DNA from: Tetramitus jugosus
Lineage: Eukaryota; Heterolobosea; Eutetramitea; Acrasida; Vahlkampfiidae
Direction: 5' to 3'
Length of the DNA stretch: 64,000 nt
NCBI GenBank assembly: GCA_937625935.1
Contig: OW569347.1
Location: 310,001 to 374,000 of the forward strand
Below, piece by piece: positions 34,399 through 42,979 of this stretch; the stretch's first letter is position 1, and each line of letters opens with the position of its first letter. The position numbers and the translations under genes are program-made. Under the pieces are notes generated by a model, which made no database searches, was not told where the DNA came from, and saw nothing but the letters and a program-made list of their open reading frames with translations.

Positions 34399-34451
34399 CG
34401 CTCTCCGAGCGTTACTGAAAGGAAAGATAAGTGCCGCTCTTCGAGCGGCAC
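34395..34451 (+). repeat. E1 3' UTR hairpin pair
   Basis: Hairpin 1 (34395-34415) pairs GTAACGCTC with GAGCGTTAC around a TCC loop, overlapping the stop codon. Hairpin 2 (34431-34451) pairs GTGCCGCTC with GAGCGGCAC around TTC. Both have 9 perfect pairs. The same two hairpins with compensated stem changes occur in E5. Confidence 0.85.
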
Positions 34452-34562
34452 AGTGAGAATGAGAGAAACTATTTGAAAGAATGATACACAATAAAGTGAG
34501 CAACTACGTGTTGTATAAAAAAAAAAAAAAAAAAAGATTAACGGGCTTTAGAAAAAACGCCG

Positions 34563-35791
34563 ATGAAAAAACGAACACACACCCCTGTTGTTCGTGAGTA
34601 TGAGAATCCACGCTATGCTGTGTGGACCACAGCACCAAGAGGAACTGCGCCAAGCAGCAAGGAGGTCATCATCACTGGAAAGTGCGATGACTCCCCCAAG
34701 GCTGCCTTGGCCAAGAAGATTGGCTTGGATTTTGGTGATTTGCTCACCAGGGTCCAAGTCATCAAGAAGGGCCCCAAGAGGTTTGTTGCGTGGGTGACTG
34801 TTGTTGATGACAACATTTACCCATTTGTTGAATCCTTCAACCGCAACAAGAAGATGAGTGGCTGCAAGGCAGCACTCAAGCACAATGTAGATTGTGCCAA
34901 GAAGGTCGTCCTCCACGGTGTCAAAGGTAAGACGGAGGACGACATCAAGGCCATGCTTGGCACAACAAAGGTCAAGCACGACACCGCCTTTGTTGTGATG
35001 GAGTCCGAAACGTATGCCGAAGCTTTTGCTTCGAAACGTTCAATCCATGCCAGTGGAGGTGGAAGCAAAGCGCTTCCTTCCACGCCCACGTGATCCGGTC
35101 AAGGCTGTCAGCAAGAGGCTGACCAAGATGTACCAAGAGCTCCTGGCTGTGGTGGACGACCTGCGCCACCAAGTCAGTGTGTTAAAAGATATGGCTTCCG
35201 TCAACCGGATTCCCCTCGCATCCCCGTCTCCAAGGACGCCGGAGCGAATCTCCGAATTCGAACTTTCGACTCCGTCTACGACCGATGACTGGGAGTCGAT
35301 CATGCCGGAGTCCCATCCCGCCACTCCAACTACGGTCACAAGAGCCAACCAACAACACCATTGATGAGGATGCTCGTAACAGAGCAATCCTCGAGCTAGT
35401 ATTGAACACCTCCGAGGTGTTCAAGAAAGTCAAGAAAGAGATTGCTGCCCGAGCAATCATGGTGGACCGTGCAAGAAGCACAACCACCAATGAAGATCCA
35501 GTTGAGTTGGATCTCAGTAACCCCGACTGTGAGTTACAGAGTCCCCAACTCAACGAACACAAGAAGCGATCAGCACGTGTCACCGTTGGTGACACTACTG
35601 CCAACAAGATCCCGGCCAGGTTGGCCAGTATCAAGTCAGGTGCTCTCCGTAGGTCCTACCAATTGGCTAGGACTACGGAGCCATCTGACCTCACCAGTGG
35701 TGCTCCAGATGGTAGTGGAGGCCCTCGCAACGAATCCCTGAAGAAGGGATCAAAACAACATTCCAAGAAGAGAATGAATCCTGTTGCGTAG
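34563..35791 (+). pseudogene. ORF1 of E2 (tandem RRM-like RNA-binding protein), frameshifted
   Basis: The reading frame starts at ATG 34563 and is homologous to ORF1 of E4 (shared RYAVWT/QYVVWT, ITGKC/VTGKC, RVQVIKKG/RVQVIRRG). Two similar strand-helix blocks suggest two RRM-like domains: one ending near VESFN, the second from VVLHGVKGKTEDDIKAML. An extra T near 35030 shifts the frame relative to E6; the frame from 35014 continues with RPRDPVKAVSKRLTKM and a coiled coil to a stop at 35364. A +1 frame then remains open to 35791. The same +1 step occurs at the homologous place in E6. Confidence 0.75.
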
Positions 35792-35890
35792 GCCTGCCAC
35801 TCCACTGGGCAAGCACCACATCATGTTAGACAATTGAGAGCAGGCAAGCCTGCTCTCACTCAAAAGAATGTTGTTTTGATCCCTTCTTCA
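35739..35890 (+). repeat. 25-bp perfect inverted repeat with nested hairpin at E2 3' end
   Basis: The arms at 35739-35763 and 35866-35890 are exact reverse complements over 25 bases (left arm begins TGAAGAAGGGATCAAAACAA). They enclose about 100 nt including a 10-bp hairpin at 35836-35857 (GAGAGCAGGC / GCCTGCTCTC). Only the left arm is present in the related copy E6. Confidence 0.85.
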
Positions 35891-35951
35891 AAAAAAAAGT
35901 TCCGCAACGTGGTGCGTGAGCACCATTTGTTGTATTAAAAAAAAAAGATTA

Positions 35952-37454
35952 ACGGGCTTTAGAGCACTTGGGCAGTTTACAAACCTCAATGGGGACACAG
36001 AGGCCCAGAAGAAACAAGCAAAGCAGAAGGTATCGAGAATCCTGAATCGGTTGAGGATGCTGAAACTGGGACCAAGTCAGGCAGCGAGGATAGTGAACAC
36101 CTGTATCCATCCTGTATTCTTGTTTGCTTCAGAGTTTACCCATTGGCCAAAGAAATGGCTAAACGAAATCGAGGGTATTGGACGCAAGGCAGTGAAACAT
36201 GGATCGAGTGCCATGAAAAGGTTTCCCTCTTTGCTGCTGTCAGTGGAGAGGGACAAAGGAGGTATTGGACTCAATGAATTCAAAGAGAGTTTGACGGCTA
36301 AGATCTCTGCCTTTGTCGTGGGGATGCTGCAAGGTAAGAGAGACACGGAAGCACGGACACTTCTGTTGGATACGCTTGATGATGTCAAGCAATCGCAAAC
36401 GCTCGTTCGGTCGAGCATATTTCAATCCAACAATCGTCTTCGTGAGACCAAACACTCTTACCTGTCTTGGTGCGCCAAACTTCTACATGGCTCGAAGGTT
36501 AAAGTAGGTCCCAAAGGAGATCATGAATGTGAGAAATGCAGTATTGGGTGGCATCTCCCTACGGGAGACGCAAAACTACTCATTCAAAGTGGAATTTCCA
36601 AAAACTCCCAACTCTTCGATGAGGATGGGATAATGGTTATCCCGTTTGAGGAAGCAAAGATGAAGTTCAAGTTGAAGGGCATTGGCCCAGCAAGGTACTC
36701 AAGGATAAGGGCTTACCTGGAAATTCTTGGTAAACCATGCGAAAAGAGATGGAGGGAGCGAACACTGAATGACACTCTGGAAGTGTCGGTGGGTGACAAA
36801 GCATTGAGCAACCCAAATGTCAGAGAAGGTCTCGTGGAACACTTCGTGCAGGTGAGGACAAAATCGATAGAATCAGAGTCTGAATGGAGATTGGAGGCTG
36901 AACTACAGAAAGAAAAAGAGTGGAATGAATTTCTAAAGTGTCCGTTCGGCCTGGAAAGAAGTGAATTGTGGTTTTACCATCAAGTTAGAAGTGGTACGCT
37001 CCACACAAAGACTGTGCTGCGTGACTTGTATGAGCCGTCGATGGAGGTCGTGTGTGCTCACTGTGCGAGTGCGCCGGAGACGATCAGCCACTTACTGGTG
37101 GAATGTGATGAAGCCAAAAGGGTAAGGAAAGGACTGGTGGAGGAATTTAAAGCCAAATTGGACAAGCTGGAGTTTATGAGACCAGTCAAGCTAAAGATAT
37201 GGTTCGATGATGTGGTTTACGATGACGGGAAATTGGTATCACTAAGCCCAAGTCGAACCACTGAAGAAATCCTAGCAGGGTTAATGGGAAAAGAGGATGA
37301 TCAGAAGGATGTATTGATGAAGGAGCTGGTTGTGTATGGTCGCAAGAAGAGGGAAACAAAGGTTAAAAGGCTGGTGAATGCAATGAAGAGGTCTTGCATC
37401 AAACGGTTATATAAAGTCTGGAGAGACTCAGTAGCGAAGAGAGGTGAACAATAG
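35952..37454 (+). pseudogene. ORF2 3' fragment of E3
   Basis: An open frame of about 500 codons runs from the 5' truncation (TGFRALGQFTNLNG) to TAG at 37454, without internal stops. It covers the region downstream of the RT palm and includes the CCHC knuckle (CAHCASAPETISHLLVEC near 37050-37110). No start codon belongs to the element itself, and the frame continues upstream only through the E2 tail and target sequence. It aligns along its whole length with the last part of E4 ORF2 and shows that E4 carries a one-base deletion near 41492. Confidence 0.8.
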
Positions 37455-37525
37455 CTCAGAACCTGCGGTTCTGAGCGACAACACGTCTCACTGTAGTGCA
37501 TAGAATAAAGTGGCAACAAATGTTG
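37454..37525 (+). repeat. E3 3' UTR hairpin and terminal CAAC/GTTG hairpin
   Basis: GCTCAGAACC (37454-37463) pairs perfectly with GGTTCTGAGC (37467-37476) around TGC and begins at the stop codon. The terminal hairpin CAAC (37514) / GTTG (37522), extendable to CAACA/TGTTG, follows AATAAA and precedes the A tail. E4 has the same structures at 42344-42366 and 42404-42415. Confidence 0.85.
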
Positions 37526-37548
37526 TATGGAAAAAAAAAACAAAAAAA

Positions 37549-37562
37549 GGTATTAGAGATTA
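37549..37562 (+). repeat. Target-site copy A2 (GGTATTAGAGATTA)
   Basis: An exact second copy of the 14-bp target, between the E3 A tail and the first base of E4. Confidence 0.9.
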
Positions 37563-37577
37563 GAAAAACGAGAACAC

Positions 37578-38517
37578 ATGTCAACACAAGGACCGTCAGC
37601 ACAGGCGGTAATGATCCGCAGAAGTCAATATGTAGTATGGACAAAGGTGAGTAAAGAAGCAGCAATGAAGAGAAATGAAGCAGTTGTCACTGGTAAGTGC
37701 AACAATGTGACCCCAGAAGCGATAGTTAATAAGATAGTAGCTAGTTGTTCTGAGTGGGTAGAGAGGGTTCAAGTGATTAGAAGAGGAGAGAGTTACAAGG
37801 CGTGGATAATCATCAGAGGTGACAAAGTGTGGGAATTCATTCAGTGGTTTAACTGCACAAAAGCGTTGAAGGATTCCACGGCGGGGGTAAATGGTAGGAT
37901 GAGAGCCACACATGACGTCGTCATTACTGGAACTGGAAAGGTTAGCAAGGAGGACATTGAGACCTGGGCTGGTCGGGATAATGTACACAGAGTTGAATTG
38001 AGAGGAAACTCTGCCATTGTATCACCAAAGATCCTAGATGTGCGAATACACTTCTGGAAAAGACACCCATCAACAACACCAAGACAAGAAAATTCGTGCA
38101 CAAAACTCTTGGGCCTATGGAGATGCTGAAGAGGACTGTGACTCAACTACAGTCTGATATGAACAAAATGTTGGATGAATACAGAATTAGTGTGGAGCAA
38201 ATCCGAACTCTTAAGTCAGAATTAATGAAGATGTGTTAGTGGAGGAACCACATGAGACAATGCAAGCGATGGAGGAAACAGTAAACACCCCTGTGGCACA
38301 GATCAAAAACAGAGGAAAACAATCATTCGATAAGGGACAGAGGAGATTGGATGACTTTGTCAACAACAGAGGTAAGAAGCGAGATGCCAGAGAAGTGGAG
38401 GAAGATGAGATACAAAGAAAGATAATAATGAGAAATTCTCCTGGTGGAACAATTCAAGTGAGCAGCACTCAAGAGAGTGCGGTGTCACCCCAAGAGAATG
38501 ACCAAAGTGAGCAATGA
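37578..38517 (+). pseudogene. ORF1 of E4, frame-broken
   Basis: The first frame, 37578-38129, encodes a 183-residue protein with two RRM-like blocks (QYVVWTKVSKEAAM..., VVITGTGKVSKEDIETWAG). After a frame break near 38100, a coiled-coil stretch (KRTVTQLQSDMNKMLDEYR) lies in another frame to a stop at about 38239. The final hydrophilic part (frame from 38233) ends at 38517. Its TGA overlaps the ORF2 ATG as ATGA. ORF1 proteins of LINEs are usually RNA chaperones that coat the element RNA; that role is inferred here from position and fold pattern. Confidence 0.7.
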
Positions 38518-41500
38518 GCGCAACTCTCAAAGTTGTATGGTATAACATCAGAGGATTAGGAAGGAAACGGAATGATGTTGTTGCCATGATGGAGTCGGTC
38601 CCTAGGATCGATGTTTTGATGCTGCAAGAGGCAATTTGCAAGAACGAGAAGGTCAAGTTGGCATTCGAAAAGCAGTTGGAGTATGCTGGGTGTGCATTGA
38701 TACACACCAACGCAGTTGACAGGGTGATGACTATTATCAGAAGAGATAGTATACATGAGTACCGAACGCTGGTGACGAACAATAGATTTCTGGCAGTAGA
38801 GGTTGCAAAGGGAGATCTGCGAGTCACGCTGGTCAACCACTATGGACCTCACAAAAAAGAAGAGGGAGGGCACCACTATGTGAAGGTCAACGAGCAACTG
38901 AGGGAGCTCTCATGTAGGGGTAAATTGTTGTTTGGAGGGGATCACAATACAGTGCTTGCTAGCACTGAAAGAACTTCTGGAAGGCTAGACGTCAATAGTG
39001 CGCATTTCAAGGCTCTAGTGGAGGGCCTCCAATTGAGCAATGTGAACACGGTGACAGATAGGCCCCATTTCCACACTTTCTTCAGAGGCGAGTTTTCTTC
39101 ACGCATTGACACGGTCTGGTGCAATCCATCTGCAACTGAAATAGTTAGAGATGTGGAGAGGTACACGGCTAATGGAGTAGAGCGATCACATACCTACTAT
39201 GGTAGATGTCTGTTGGACAAAAACGGATGAACAAGAGCCTACAGAGGCGAAAACGAAGTTCCCAAAGAGGGATAACAAGATGTGGGTGGAGTACTCTAAG
39301 GAGGTGGTAGGAAAACTCGATAAGGCCAACCTCTCGGGACTGGAGACAGAGGAACAATGCAGCAAGATCACTATGATCTTAAAGGAGTGTGCGGAGATGT
39401 TCCCGAAAAGAAAACCAATTACCAAAGGGGTTGATAATCGTAGAGTTAGGCGCTGGTTGAAGGACAGAAAGGTGTTAGTGGAGAGACTCTCCTCTCAGGA
39501 TACTGGAGATCAGAAGCTAAGGAGTGTTTGCCAAGCCTACAATGAGGACAGTACTTTGATAGGTGTGATAAAGACACTGAAAGTGGTTGAGAGGTTGATA
39601 CAAGTGGAAAGAGCCCGCCGGGCCAACAAGAGATTCAACAAATGGCTGTACAAAGCCAGAACGTCTGAATTTGTTGACCCTCGCTTCTTCTTCAATGCCG
39701 CTACAGGCAAGAAGGCGATGAGACTAAGGTTCAAGTGCTACAAGAGTGGGGAAAAGGTGGTCACTGAACCGGAGAAAGTGGCGGAACATGCTGCTAACTA
39801 TTTTGAAGAGGTTTTCGAGCAGGACTTTGCGAACATGGCCTTCCTTGATGAGATGAGATGTAGAACTGAAAATATGGAAGACAAATTTCCTCCTTTCAAG
39901 GTTGAGGAGGTTCAACAATCCCTGAAGTGGCTGCGAAATAACAAAGCACCGGGAGTTGATGGAATTTTCAATGAAATGCTGAAGTTAAGACACACCAAAG
40001 AGAGAGACTACAGGTTTGAGCTCGCTGAAACATTAATGGTATTCTTCAACAAAATACTGGAGACGGGGCAATTCCCAAGTGAGTGGAAGAGATGCATTAT
40101 CGTTCCAGCATACAAGAAGGGCTGCCCTATGTTGATAGCGAACTTCCGACCTATTTGCCTGTTGAGCGGACTGTCAAAGGTGTTCACACGGTTGCTGAAT
40201 CAAAGAGTGTCAGCTGCTGCCGAGATAATGGGTGTCTTTAACAACACAAGGCGGAGGCCGCAAAATGCGAGACATAAGAGAGAAACTGTCGATCATCAGA
40301 GGAGTGATCGACCACGCGAATAGGAAGGATAAACAGCTATATCTTCTGCTCACGGATATCTCGAAGGCTTTTGATAGCGTACCACATAATGCCGTCACGG
40401 CTGCCTATCGGTTTTTCAACTTCCCAGAGCACATCATCATGCTGGTCAGGAACATGTTGGAGTCGAATGTGGCAACCATCGGAACACACGTGCCTCCAGA
40501 CCAATCGACATCAACAGGGGTACAAGGCAAGGTGATTCTTTGTCTCCGACGACCTATGTGATTGTTCATCAGTTAGTGCTGCTGTATGCAAAACTCAGAG
40601 CAAGCGGCTACCAAGCTATGAGCCAGAAAATCTGGAACGTGGCTTCCGTAGATGACTGTAACCTGTTCAGTGATAAGCTGGATGATTTACAGACGATGGC
40701 CAATGATATGTACAGAGCACTCAAGTGGATAGGACTTAGCATGCACCCGGATAAGCTGGAGTTCTTCGCTAGGAAAGAGGACAAGGATCCGGTGACGATC
40801 AGAGTAGCTAACAGAGTAATCACTGCAAAGAACAGACACGCCGGCTTCAGAGCTCTTGGCCTCTTCACAAACCTCAATGGAGACACAGAGGCTCAGAAGA
40901 AACAAGCAAAGCAGAAAGTAATGAGAATATTGAATCGGCTGAGGATGCTGAGATTGGGACCTAGTCAAGCAGCTAGAATTGTGAACACTTGTGTGCATCC
41001 TGTATTTCTGTTCGCCTCGGAGTTCACCCACTGGCCTAAGAAGTGGATGAACGAGATAGAAGGTATTGGTCGCAAGGTAGTGAAACATGGATCAAATGCC
41101 ATGAAGAGATTCCCCTCAATGTTGCTATCAGTAGAGAGGGACAAAGGAGGAATAGGGCTCAATGATTTCAGAGTGAGTCTTACGTCCAAGATATCAGCGT
41201 TCATCGCGGGGATGCTGCATGGAAAAAGAGACACTGAAGCACGAACACTTCTGTTGGATACGCTTGATGACGTCAAGCACACACAAACGCTCATTCGGTC
41301 GAGCATTTTCCAATCCAACAATCGTCTTCGTGAGGCCAGGCATTCATACTTGGTATGGTGCGCCAAACTCCTCCACAGTGCGGAGGTAATCGTGAGCCAA
41401 AAGAGTGGTCACGAATGCGAGAAGTGCAGCATCGGTTGGCATCTCCCCTCAGGAGATGCCAAACTGCTCTTGAAGAGTGGAATCACGAAAACTCGCAACT

Positions 41501-42344
41501 TTTCGATGAGGATGGAATAATGGTCATTAAACTGGAGGAGGCCAAGAAGAAGTTCAAGCTGAAAGGAGTCGGTCCTGCAAGGTACTCTAGGATAAAGGCC
41601 TACATGGAGCTCCTTGGAAAACCATGTGACGAAAGTTGGAGGAAGCAGAGAGCAATGAAAGATGCCGTAGAAGTGACGGCAGATGGCAGTGTTCTCAGCA
41701 ATCCCAATGTAAGAGAAGGTTTGATGGAACATTTCGCGCAAGTAAGAGCTGAGTCTATAAAATCAGATGGAAACTGGAAGTTAGAAGCTGAACTGCAGAA
41801 GGATAAGGAGTGGAATGAGTTCTTGAAGTGCCCTTTCGGTCTAGAAAGAGGTGAGTTGTGGTTTTATCACCAAGTCCGGAGTGGCACTCTGCACACAAAG
41901 ACTGTAGTACGAGACCTGTATAAACCACTGATGAAGACCATGTGTGCTCATTGCAAGAGCGAACCGGAAACGATACTACACCTCTTGGTGGAGTGTGAAG
42001 AAACCAAAAGAGCAAGAAGCGAACTAGTGGAAGAATTCAAGGTTTCATTGAACAAACTGGAGTTCATGAGACCAGCCAAGCTCAATCTCTGGTTTGACAA
42101 TGCGGTGTATGATGATAGCAAAATGCGACCTCGTATCCCCAGTCGAACATCGGAAGAGCTGCTGGCAGGACTAATGGGTAAAGAAGAGGACCAGAAGGAG
42201 GTACTGATGAAGGAAATAGTAGTATATGGCCGCAAAAAGCGGGAAACAAAAGTGAAAAGATTGGTAAATGCAATGAAAAGATCTTGCATCAAACGAATGT
42301 ACAAAGTCTGGAAAGACTCGCTAGCGAAGAGACCTGCACAATAG
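38514..42344 (+). pseudogene. ORF2 of E4: AP endonuclease plus reverse transcriptase, multiply frameshifted
   Basis: Endonuclease (from 38514): WYNIRGL, the LQE metal-binding Glu, VNHYGPH, GGDHNT, SRIDTVW. The terminal SDH box (39181-39189) lies in the next frame after a break just before it. Reverse transcriptase: NNKAPGVDGI (about 39940), the KRCIIVPAYKKG and NFRPICLLSGLSK region, motif A LLLTDISKAFDSV (about 40350), motif B RGTRQGDSLSP (about 40515), motif C SVDD where YADD is usual (about 40650). The C-terminal knuckle CAHCKSEPETILHLLVEC is near 41945. Frame breaks fall near 39178, 40240, 40520 and 41492. The product would nick target DNA and prime reverse transcription, but this copy cannot make it intact. 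Confidence 0.85.
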
Positions 42345-42430
42345 CTCAGAACCTGCGGTTCTGAGCGACGACATGTCTCATAGTAGTGTATTGAATAAAG
42401 TGGCAACAACTGTTGTATGGAAAAAAAAAA

Positions 42431-42444
42431 GGTATTAGAGATTA
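42431..42444 (+). repeat. Target-site copy A3 (GGTATTAGAGATTA)
   Basis: The third exact copy of the 14-bp target, directly after the E4 A tail. Here it continues into GCGCAGGAGTG, which I take as the original genomic sequence beyond the target. Confidence 0.88.
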
Positions 42445-42455
42445 GCGCAGGAGTG
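42441..42455 (+). repeat. Target-site copy C1 (ATTAGCGCAGGAGTG)
   Basis: This 15-bp sequence immediately precedes E5 and recurs at 42965-42979 after the E5 A tail and directly before E6. It overlaps target copy A3 by four bases. Confidence 0.88.
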
Positions 42456-42964
42456 ATGGATGGTGAGCCTATGTGCTTCAAAGAGTTCAAGCAAGTGTAT
42501 CCCAACTGTACGCTGGGTGCACAGAGGCACCAGTTGTCTAGCACAGTGGGTAAGGAACTAATTAGCATGGGAGTGTCAGCTGACAGTTGTATCGACATAT
42601 GGTTCGATAATGTCAGAACGGAAAGATTGAAAAAAGAGCACTGCGGTGGACTAGCAGAGAGTATCTAACAGGTATGATGGGCATCGAAACGAGTGTCATC
42701 GAAGATATCACCAATGGATTGGTAGCCAGTGGAGTCAGAGTAGCAGTGGCCGTAAAAAAGCAAGAATTTATGTGAATGGGGTGAAACGGAGATGTCTCAC
42801 GACTCTCCTTCACCTCTTCACCACAACAAAAGCGAAACAACAATGACGCTCTGCGAGCGTCATTGAGAATTAATCAGGTGACCAAGGGTCATCGCTCTTC
42901 GAGCGATGGCCGAAGAAAACAAAAGACAATAAAGCGAGCAACCGAAATGGTTGTATAAAAACAA
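42456..42964 (+). mobile_element. Retroelement E5: short 5'-truncated copy of the E1-type subfamily
   Basis: This 0.5-kb tail carries a broken C-terminal ORF2 piece. The first frame holds CFKEFKQVYPNC and IDIWFDN; after a break near 42640 another frame gives REYLTGMMGIE, matching E1 REYLSGMMGIE. Two E1-like hairpins with altered stems, AATAAA, the terminal CAACC/GGTTG hairpin, and an A tail already interrupted (AAAAACAA) follow. It is flanked by the 15-bp duplication C. The decayed tail and frame fit an older age than E1. Confidence 0.85.
42841..42953 (+). repeat. E5 3' UTR hairpins
   Basis: Hairpin 1 (42841-42865): CAATGACGCTC pairs with GAGCGTCATTG around TGC, 11 bp. Hairpin 2 (42890-42908): CATCGCTC pairs with GAGCGATG around TTC, 8 bp. 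Terminal hairpin: CAACC (42939) with GGTTG (42949). Each corresponds to an E1 hairpin but with both arms changed together. Confidence 0.85.
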
Positions 42965-42979
42965 ATTAGCGCAGGAGTG
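42965..42979 (+). repeat. Target-site copy C2 (ATTAGCGCAGGAGTG)
   Basis: The 3' duplication of E5, lying exactly at the 5' end of E6. Confidence 0.88.

Larger units (their letters stand above)
32834..34534 (+). mobile_element. Retroelement E1: 5'-truncated non-LTR retrotransposon copy
   Basis: The element consists of the 3' third of ORF2, a 3' UTR with two strong hairpins, an AATAAA, a terminal CAAC/GTTG hairpin, and the longest uninterrupted A tail in the array (18-19 A). It is flanked by the 16-bp duplication B. The insertion point is 47 bp upstream of the tRNA-Arg 5' end. The unbroken frame and long pure tail suggest it is the youngest insertion. It belongs to a different subfamily from E3/E4: protein similarity is evident but well diverged, and the 3' UTR differs. 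Confidence 0.88.
34551..35945 (+). mobile_element. Retroelement E2: ORF1-only non-autonomous copy
   Basis: The element begins with the full-length 5' end (GAAAAAACGCCGATG, compare E4 and E6) and ends with the terminal CAAC...GTTGTATT hairpin and 10 A. It is flanked by duplication B (34535-34550, 35946-35961). At 1.4 kb it carries only ORF1-derived sequence and no endonuclease or reverse transcriptase. It resembles in principle the mammalian HAL1 (half-L1) elements and would need RT in trans. Its 3' part holds a 25-bp inverted repeat (35739-35763 with 35866-35890) enclosing a 10-bp hairpin. Confidence 0.85.
35952..37548 (+). mobile_element. Retroelement E3: 5'-truncated non-LTR copy
   Basis: The 5' junction lies inside the B3 target copy: the bases ACGGGCTTTAGAGCACTTGG align with E4 around 40846-40862, so ACGGGCTTTA belongs to E3 itself. 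The element ends with AATAAA, hairpins, and an A tail of 10 A, C, 7 A, followed by target copy A2 at 37549. Its own duplication is GGTATTAGAGATTA (A1 and A2). It is closely related to E4 but not identical. The insertion site was 37 bp from the tRNA 5' end before E1 and E2 arrived. Confidence 0.88.
37563..42430 (+). mobile_element. Retroelement E4: near full-length APE-type non-LTR retrotransposon, defective
   Basis: This 4.87-kb copy starts GAAAAACGAGAACACATG, closely matching the 5' ends of E2 and E6. It carries ORF1, then ORF2 with AP-endonuclease, reverse transcriptase and a C-terminal CCHC knuckle, a short 3' UTR with hairpins and AATAAA, and 10 A. It is flanked by exact 14-bp target copies (37549-37562, 42431-42444). 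No LTRs, RNase H or protease are seen. Several frame breaks make it inactive. The domain set fits the large APE-type LINE group (L1, Tad, TRE-like); clade not decided. Confidence 0.9.

Noticed and set aside
32834-42964. LTR retrotransposon or virus-like origin for the 32.8-45 kb array
   Set aside because: No long terminal repeats, protease, integrase or RNase H. Poly(A) tails, 5' truncations and 14-16 bp duplications indicate non-LTR elements.
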